Below the pieces are notes generated by a model. That model did not search any database and was not told the DNA's origin. It saw nothing but the letters and a program-made list of their open reading frames with translations. Of a stretch of DNA of 64,000 nucleotides, positions 59,557 through 64,000 are shown in pieces. The position numbers were made by a program, and so were the translations under genes. Each line of letters starts with the position of its first letter. Position 1 is the first letter of the stretch. The stretch spans positions 67,384-131,383 of the forward strand of contig JAEWCC010000015.1 in the NCBI GenBank assembly GCA_023390815.1, in the 5' to 3' direction. The stretch comes from Bacillota bacterium. GTDB lineage: Bacteria > Bacillota > Clostridia > Christensenellales > SZUA-584.

Positions 59557-61116
59557 ATGAGACGGTATATTTTTTGCGTCAACCCCAAAGACATTGAAAC
59601 GCACGACATCGACGTCGCCATTGTAGGCAGCGGCCTTGCGGGGCTTTATGCCGCGCATCACCTTCCTCCTTCGCTGCGCTGTGCGCTGTTTACGAAGGAG
59701 CAGATGGAGACAAGCTCTTCCTCGCTCGCGCAGGGCGGCATCGCGGCGGTTACCGAGAAGGACGACGCGTTCATGTACCACTTCTACGACACCATCAACG
59801 CAGGAGCGGGTTTCTGTGACGAGGCTGCGGTGCGTACGATCGTGGAGGAAGGCCCGGCCGAGATCGGCGAGCTTTTGAAGCTCGGCACGAAGTTCGACCT
59901 CGACAGTGAAGGGCATCTTTTAACCACGCGCGAGGGCGGCCACGGTATGAACCGCATTCTGCACGCGGGCGGCGACGCGACAGGGCTTGAGATGGTGCGT
60001 ACGCTCAAAGAGACTGTGCGCAGCAAGCCCAGCCTTACGATCCACGAAAACGCCTTTGTCGCCGATGTGATCACGCAGGACGGACATGTTACCGGCCTTG
60101 TCGTGTTTGATAACGGCGGCTGGCATCTGTACCGAACGAGTTATGTGATCCTCGCGAGCGGCGGCCTCGGCCAGCTTTACCGCTATACCACCAACCCCAC
60201 CGTCGCGACAGCGGACGGTTTTGCGATCGCGATCCGTGCGGGCGCGGTGATGGAGAACATGGAGTTCATCCAGTTCCACCCCACGGGGCTGTATACCCCC
60301 GAAAACCGGAACCGTCAGTGCTTCCTGATCTCCGAAGCGGTGCGGGGCGAGGGCGGCGTGCTTTTAAACGATGCGGGCGAGCGCTTCATGAAAACGCACC
60401 ACCGCCTTGCGGAGCTCGCGCCGCGGGACATCGTTGCGCGCGAGATCTACCGTCAGATCCAGCAGCAGAAGTCGCCTTTTGTGCGGCTCGATATCACGAA
60501 TAAACCGGCGGATTTCCTGATCCACCGTTTCCCCACCATTTATAAGACTTGCCTTGAACACAACATCGATATGACCAAGCAGTTTATCCCGGTCGGGCCG
60601 GTGCAGCATTACATGATGGGTGGCATCAAGACCAATCTTTATGGCGAAACCAACATCTCCGGCCTGCTCGCATGCGGCGAAGTATCGTGCACAGGCGTGC
60701 ACGGCGCGAACCGCCTTGCGAGCAACTCAACACTCGAATGCCTGGTCTTCGGCAGGCGCTGCGCGGAAACGGTCGCAAAGGGCTTTACAACGCGCAGTCA
60801 GGCTGCAAAGCTGCCGGAGGAAGCGGAGCTTTCCGCCCCGCCGGAGGACAGCGCGGCGCAGATCATCGATTTAAAGGGCATCATGGTCAAACAGTGCGGT
60901 ATCCTGCGCAACGGCGACGACCTCTCGGAAGGGCTTCGCCGTGTAGACGGCATGCGTCAGGCGCTCAAGGGCGCGCGGCTCGAGTCGCAGAAGGACATGG
61001 AGCTTTACAATATGGTGATTGTGGCGCAGCGCATACTAACGAGCGCCCTCGCGCGCACCGAATCGGCAGGCGCGCATTACCGTACGGACTCAGGAGGGGA
61101 CCAGAATGATGATTGA
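59557..61116 (+). CDS. nadB: L-aspartate oxidase
   Basis: NadB oxidises L-aspartate to iminoaspartate with FAD; in anaerobes fumarate can replace oxygen. It is 519 residues. The dinucleotide motif is VAIVGSGLAGLYAAHHLP, followed by SSSLAQGGIAAV; the catalytic region has EGGHGMNRILHAGGDATG and FHPTGLY, and GGIKTNLYGETNISGLLACGE closes the flavin domain. The C-terminal helical domain is present. GGAAAGAG lies before the ATG at 59557. It overlaps nadC by 11 bases. Confidence 0.97.
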   Translation: MRRYIFCVNPKDIETHDIDVAIVGSGLAGLYAAHHLPPSLRCALFTKEQMETSSSSLAQGGIAAVTEKDDAFMYHFYDTINAGAGFCDEAAVRTIVEEGPAEIGELLKLGTKFDLDSEGHLLTTREGGHGMNRILHAGGDATGLEMVRTLKETVRSKPSLTIHENAFVADVITQDGHVTGLVVFDNGGWHLYRTSYVILASGGLGQLYRYTTNPTVATADGFAIAIRAGAVMENMEFIQFHPTGLYTPENRNRQCFLISEAVRGEGGVLLNDAGERFMKTHHRLAELAPRDIVAREIYRQIQQQKSPFVRLDITNKPADFLIHRFPTIYKTCLEHNIDMTKQFIPVGPVQHYMMGGIKTNLYGETNISGLLACGEVSCTGVHGANRLASNSTLECLVFGRRCAETVAKGFTTRSQAAKLPEEAELSAPPEDSAAQIIDLKGIMVKQCGILRNGDDLSEGLRRVDGMRQALKGARLESQKDMELYNMVIVAQRILTSALARTESAGAHYRTDSGGDQNDD

Positions 61117-61942
61117 TTTTAAGCAATTAAATAGACTGATTGGGCGCGCGCTGGTGGAGGACGTCGGCACGGGCGACATCACCACGCAGAGCACGGTTCC
61201 GTACGATACCATGATCACCGGCAAGTTCATTGCCAAATCTTCCGGTGTGCTGTGCGGTACCGACATCGCCAAGGCTGTATTCGCTTATGTCGATGCGCAG
61301 GTGAAGATGGAGACGTTCTTCAAGGACGGCGATACCGTGAGCAAGGGTGACGTAATCGGCACGGTGGAAGGCCGTGCGGTATCGGTGCTGACCGGAGAGC
61401 GGCTCGCGCTCAACTTCATGCAGCGCTTATCAGGCATCGCGACACGCACACGGCAGGCGGTGGATGAGGTAGACGGCTTCGCGGTGAAGATCATCGATAC
61501 GCGCAAGACCACGCCCGGCCTTCGGGTGATGGAGAAGTACGCGGTACGCATGGGCGGCGGCTACAACCACCGCATCACACTGGCGGACGGCGTGCTCATC
61601 AAGGACAACCACATTAATGCCGCGGGCGGCATCACCCCGGCGGCAAAGGCCGCGCGGGAGAACGCACCGCACACACTTAAAATCGAAGTCGAAGTCGAAT
61701 CGCTGGAAATGGTGCAGGAGGCGCTCGACGCGGGCGCGGACATCATCATGCTCGACAACATGAGCAATGAACTCATGACACAAGCGGTGAAGCTGATCAA
61801 TAAAAGGGCGCTCGTCGAAGCCTCGGGCAACATGGACGAAAAGGATCTCAAGGAGGTCGCCGCCACGGGCGTGGATCTCATCTCCATCGGTGCGTTGACG
61901 CACACGATCAAACCGATGGATATCAGTTTGAGGTTTGTGTGA
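61106..61942 (+). CDS. nadC: Nicotinate-nucleotide pyrophosphorylase (quinolinate phosphoribosyltransferase)
   Basis: NadC joins quinolinate to PRPP, giving nicotinate mononucleotide and CO2. It is 278 residues. VEDVGTGDITT is at the start, and active-site segments are NFMQRLSGIATRTR, DTRKTTPGLR and KDNHINAAGG, with IEVEVESLEM and DNMS later. The ATG at 61106 has GGAGGGG 6 bases upstream, inside the end of nadB, so the two are translationally coupled. Confidence 0.98.
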   Translation: MMIDFKQLNRLIGRALVEDVGTGDITTQSTVPYDTMITGKFIAKSSGVLCGTDIAKAVFAYVDAQVKMETFFKDGDTVSKGDVIGTVEGRAVSVLTGERLALNFMQRLSGIATRTRQAVDEVDGFAVKIIDTRKTTPGLRVMEKYAVRMGGGYNHRITLADGVLIKDNHINAAGGITPAAKAARENAPHTLKIEVEVESLEMVQEALDAGADIIMLDNMSNELMTQAVKLINKRALVEASGNMDEKDLKEVAATGVDLISIGALTHTIKPMDISLRFV

Positions 61943-61993
61943 AGTTGCCTTATCCTCAGCCCCTCCAATTCTTTTTATAAGGGCGGTGGTTAA

Positions 61994-62379
61994 ATGCAGG
62001 GATTCATGCAGACGGATTGCTGGGTGCTTTTTTCAATCGGCTTTGGCCCAAGGGGGTCTACCCTCAAACAGATTATTTCAACCGGAGATTTCCTCAACCA
62101 TGCAATTTTAACCCAGGAAGAACCGGAGACCAGTCTCAACAGACTTTTCTATAACGGCTATATTACCTTTGCAGATGATAAGTTTTATACAACAGATAAA
62201 GCCAAGATTTTTTTAATGATAATAAGAAGTCTTCCAAGGGAGGTATCTTTGATTGGATCAGAATCTCAAAAATACTATCCCAACAGCTGACTCAACCCGG
62301 TGAGTCAGACAGCATTAAAATATCTTATGTAAAGTACGAGAAATCGCTGAGTTTGTATAATCGGCTTTTTAAAAAATAA
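61994..62379 (+). pseudogene. Small winged-helix-like protein gene with a -1 frameshift
   Basis: The frame from 61994 runs to a TGA at 62290 (98 residues) and contains GSTLKQIISTGDFLNHAILT and LNRLFYNGYITFADDKFYTT, a winged-helix-like pattern. After about codon 75 the product changes character. Shifting by -1 at the AAGATTTTTTTAATG run (seven T) gives a fitting continuation, DFFNDNKKSSKGGIFDWIRI then SKILSQQL..., ending KSLSLYNRLFKK at 62379, for a protein of about 128 residues. Either the gene is broken, the base count is wrong, or frameshifting is programmed. A GGGCGGTGG site precedes the ATG. Function unknown. Confidence 0.6.
62287..62308. other. Perfect palindrome inside the frameshifted gene
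   Basis: CTGACTCA (62287-62294) and TGAGTCAG (62301-62308) pair around ACCCGG. It lacks a T run; meaning unknown. Confidence 0.6.
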
Positions 62380-62442
62380 AGGCGTCGGTTAACTGATCTT
62401 TTCCCTACATTCGCTAACTGCAAAGTCGTGTTGCTTCCCGTT

Positions 62443-62490
62443 GGCTTCCCTTGAGGGGAGCTGTCATCGAAGATGACTGAAGGGTGGTCG
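62443..62490 (+). repeat. Hairpin repeat R1 (forward)
   Basis: Reads GGCTTCCCTTGAGGGGAGCT, then GTCATC-GAA-GATGAC, then TGAAGGGTGG. It pairs as an inverted repeat with R2, about 50 bases away. Confidence 0.85.
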
Positions 62491-62540
62491 AATTCCACCG
62501 AGTCTAAAACGGGAATATCTTTATAAATTCTAATATCGCA

Positions 62541-62589
62541 GGTCACCCTTCCGACCGCCTGCGGCGTCCACCTCCCCTCAAGGGGAGGC
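62541..62589 (-). repeat. Hairpin repeat R2 (reverse)
   Basis: On the minus strand it reads GCCTCCCCTTGAGGGGAGGT, then GACGCC-GCA-GGCG, then CGGAAGGGTGACC. It is the inverted partner of R1. The 50 bases between R1 and R2 hold no gene. Confidence 0.85.
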
Positions 62590-62694
62590 AATGCAAATAC
62601 ACTTCTATTTCTGAAAACCATGGCATGTTGATTAATATAAGAGTGGAGCAACAAGCTCTTTTCACTATTCAAAACTCACAACTGCATCGCTGCT

Positions 62695-63087
62695 CTATTG
62701 GCTCCCCTCGAGGGGAGCTGTCACCGAAGGTGACTGAAGGGTGGCCACCTTACGCGCAATTGTAAAGCAAACGCCTTCAAAGTTCTGATTGATTTCTAAG
62801 TTTGAAAACCGTATAACTTCGATACCCAGGCCATTGAAATCCGCTGTTCTCATTGCATCATCCCGTATGGTCTGTTCTGTGTAATGCTGGGAGCCATCCA
62901 GTTCGACCACCAGTTTTGCTTTATCACAATAAAAATCCGCAACGTAATTACCGATAAGCTCCTGACGGCGGAAACGGACAGGGTAATTGCACAAAAAATC
63001 ATACCACAGATGCTTTTCTTCTCTGGTCATGCTTTTTCTAAGGTTCCGTGCGACACCGAGAAGCTTATTGTTGCGTTCTGTTTTCAC
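62695..63087 (-). CDS. DUF559 family nuclease, enclosed by repeats R3 and R4
   Basis: A 130-residue protein of the DUF559 group, related to very-short-patch-repair endonucleases (PD-(D/E)XK fold). Landmarks: LRKSMTREEKHLWYDFL, RFRRQELIGNYVADFYC with the likely first catalytic acid, and LVVELDGSQHY with the E-x-D core; IRDDAMRTADFNGLGIEVIRF follows. The start is a GTG whose ribosome site GAAGGGTGA is the end of repeat R4, and the last 17 codons (VATLQSPSVTAPLEGSQ) are read from repeat R3. The gene thus fills the space between two inverted repeats and is probably the protein of a small mobile element. Confidence 0.85.
   Translation of the reverse strand: MKTERNNKLLGVARNLRKSMTREEKHLWYDFLCNYPVRFRRQELIGNYVADFYCDKAKLVVELDGSQHYTEQTIRDDAMRTADFNGLGIEVIRFSNLEINQNFEGVCFTIARKVATLQSPSVTAPLEGSQ
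62698..62748 (+). repeat. Hairpin repeat R3 (forward)
   Basis: Reads GGCTCCCCTCGAGGGGAGCT, then GTCACC-GAA-GGTGAC, then TGAAGGGTGGCCAC. It overlaps the 3' end of the DUF559 gene. Both internal palindromes are perfect. Confidence 0.88.
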
Positions 63088-63088
63088 A

Positions 63089-63134
63089 GTTCACCCTTCC
63101 GGCCGCTGCGCGTCCACCTCCCTCAAGGGGAGGC
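63089..63134 (-). repeat. Hairpin repeat R4 (reverse)
   Basis: On the minus strand it reads AGCCTCCCCTTGAGGGAGGT, then GGACGC-GCA-GCGG, then CCGGAAGGGTGAACTG. It supplies the ribosome site of the DUF559 gene and is the inverted partner of R3. Confidence 0.85.
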
Positions 63135-63189
63135 TAGGCTTTATGCAAAAGTTCATTGCAAGTAAAAAACAAGATGATAGAAAAGATAT

Positions 63190-63399
63190 TTCGGCGGCGG
63201 CTGACCTGGTCTTTTCCCCCACACTCGCCGGCTGGGCAGTTCGCTCATAAGGCTAAGCCTCCCCACTACTGTGCCTCTCGGAATTCCTTCCGGCCGGGCT
63301 TACGTCTAGACCGCGCCATGCTCGCCGGGGTATCCCCGGTTTACGTGGGTCGTTTCGCCCGCGACTGGCATCGACTTTCAACCACAGACCCGCCGCCTT
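63190..63399 (-). ncRNA. Structured non-coding RNA, about 210 nt, class uncertain (possibly raiA motif)
   Basis: A near-consensus promoter (63406-63435) starts transcription near 63399 on the minus strand. The RNA begins AAGGCGGCGGGTC and ends with CCGCCGCCGA; GGCGGCGG (63397-63390) pairs over 8 bp with CCGCCGCC (63200-63193), closing the molecule. Inside are hairpins CCGGGG-ATA-CCCCGG, GTCG...CGAC, GGAA-GG-AATTCC and AGGC-TTA-GCCT, and A-rich single-stranded stretches such as GCGAAACGACCCACGTAAACC. No convincing reading frame crosses it. It lacks the RNase P, tmRNA and SRP landmarks I know. The size, position of conserved-looking purine loops and the occurrence in Clostridia recall the raiA-motif RNA, but I cannot verify this. 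Confidence 0.7.
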
Positions 63400-63405
63400 A
63401 AGCCG

Positions 63406-63435
63406 ATTATATGCCATGCCGCCTTTTGGTGTCAA
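63406..63435 (-). promoter_or_regulatory. Consensus promoter of the structured RNA
   Basis: On the minus strand a perfect TTGACA (plus 63430-63435), an 18-bp spacer and a perfect TATAAT (plus 63406-63411). It is among the strongest promoters in the window. Confidence 0.85.
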
Positions 63436-63570
63436 ACGCCACGCGCCAGTGAGATATAATCGGTTATTAGCATCCCGCGAGATGTGTTATTTATTCCATC
63501 AGTATTAAAACTTCGTTTTCCTGTCTTCATATTTGGCGCGCCTGCCTTCACAATTGGGGCTCCCGTTCTA

Positions 63571-63600
63571 TTGACTTCGGTTGTTATGGCACTATATACT
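63571..63600 (+). promoter_or_regulatory. Possible promoter of the zinc-ribbon gene
   Basis: TTGACT (63571-63576) followed by TATATA at 16 bp or TATACT at 18 bp (63595-63600). Expected start near 63607, about 60 bases before the ATG. Confidence 0.5.
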
Positions 63601-63669
63601 TTAACAAACGGGCGCAACATATAATGCGTCGTCGTTGACCGAACGCTGATCGGAATGGGGCGAGTATTC

Positions 63670-64000
63670 ATGGCGGACTATCCCAATAATGGAAATCAAA
63701 ATGCCGAGGCCGGCGAGATTCGGATATGCGAAAACTGCGGCGTTTTAATCAAAGCAGGCAGCGTTTTCTGTACACTATGCGGCACAAAAATCGAGGCGGC
63801 CCCTAAGAATACATGTCGGAGCTGCGGCGCGGCGTTAAAGATAAGCGATGTGTTCTGTTCCCAGTGCGGAACACGGACGGGCGCGGCAGCAAAAAACGTC
63901 TGCCCGAACTGCCGGCTGGAGGTTAGCCCCGGTATGGTGTTCTGCACCCGCTGCGGAGCAAGGCTGTCCGGCCAGCCCGCGCCTATGCCCATACCTGCAC
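63670..64000 (+). CDS. Triple zinc-ribbon protein, 5' part (3' end outside window)
   Basis: The frame is open from the ATG at 63670 to the window edge, 110 residues. It contains three successive zinc ribbons: CENCGVLIKAGSVFCTLCG, CRSCGAALKISDVFCSQCG and CPNCRLEVSPGMVFCTRCG, each with two CxxC knuckles separated by about 12 residues, as in double-zinc-ribbon domains. A Pro-rich stretch (GQPAPMPIP) follows and often leads to a membrane segment or an effector domain in such proteins, which cannot be seen here. GGGGCGAG precedes the ATG. Its partner and role are unknown. Confidence 0.85.
   Translation, partial: MADYPNNGNQNAEAGEIRICENCGVLIKAGSVFCTLCGTKIEAAPKNTCRSCGAALKISDVFCSQCGTRTGAAAKNVCPNCRLEVSPGMVFCTRCGARLSGQPAPMPIPA

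Noticed and set aside
62325..62672. Minus-strand open frame of 115 codons across repeats R1 and R2
   Set aside because: Its sequence is mainly translated repeat and it has no family pattern; the repeats explain it.
63190..63399. RNase P RNA or tmRNA as the identity of the structured RNA
   Set aside because: The conserved RNase P segments and the tmRNA tRNA-like ends with a tag reading frame could not be found.
63432..63671. Minus-strand open frame of 79 codons upstream of the structured RNA
   Set aside because: It ends at the RNA's promoter, has no ribosome site or recognisable motif, and overlaps the probable zinc-ribbon promoter.
63696..63992. Minus-strand open frame opposite the zinc-ribbon gene
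   Set aside because: The plus strand has three clear CxxC ribbon units with a start and ribosome site; the minus frame is its shadow.

Overview
The window comes from a spore-forming, probably anaerobic Firmicute of the class Clostridia. The evidence is a run of spore genes (spoIIR, sleB, ypeB), a bacterial V-type ATPase operon instead of an F-type one, a SAM-I riboswitch before metK, formate-tetrahydrofolate ligase, PadR/DUF1048 transporter operons, and GC-rich palindromic repeats of the kind common in gut Clostridia. Base composition is moderately GC-rich by eye. I saw no tRNA, rRNA, CRISPR array, phage module or complete insertion sequence with a transposase.

Layout. 1-9.7 kb: the 3' part of a transketolase gene, a Gfo/Idh/MocA oxidoreductase, pgsA with a two-domain PH-like membrane protein, a DeoR regulator with a sorbitol/sorbose-phosphate-type dehydrogenase, a 7TM-GGDEF diguanylate cyclase, and fhs. 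9.7-15.8 kb (minus strand): ywiB-like gene, metallo-hydrolase, pyrG, glnS, gltX. 16-20.6 kb (plus strand): three related lipoproteins, then spoIIR, sleB and ypeB. 20.7-26.5 kb: poorly characterised secreted and membrane proteins, a LytTR/DUF3021 pair, a duplicated lipoprotein tail, and a fusion of an aromatic-acid-exporter-like membrane domain to a GNAT acetyltransferase. 26.6-36.4 kb (minus strand): rpiB, upp and the nine V-ATPase genes (G/H-I-K-E-C-F-A-B-D). The proteolipid carries the residues that bind Na+ in Enterococcus NtpK. 36.7-44.1 kb: M29 aminopeptidase, a divergent HxlR/ferredoxin-flavodoxin pair, comF-recD2, and a membrane-protein gene split by an in-frame amber codon. 44.4-52.3 kb: two PadR operons (ABC exporter with three DUF1048 genes; pentapeptide-repeat protein), an ABC-F ATPase and small genes. 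52.6-61.9 kb: riboswitch-controlled metK, a QueG-like protein with ispE and rsmG, a YghO-like protein, and nadA-nadB-nadC.

The last 2 kb are the most unusual. A frameshifted small gene is followed by four copies of a hairpin repeat arranged as two inverted pairs. One pair encloses only about 50 bases; the other exactly encloses a DUF559 nuclease gene whose start signal and last codons lie in the repeats. This looks like a small mobile element beside a nuclease-less derivative. Next to it a near-consensus promoter drives a roughly 210-nt RNA with paired ends and several hairpins and no convincing reading frame. I consider it a structured non-coding RNA, possibly of the raiA-motif class. The window closes with the start of a triple zinc-ribbon protein.

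Most starts were chosen by Shine-Dalgarno spacing and family alignment from memory. Promoters and terminators were found by eye.
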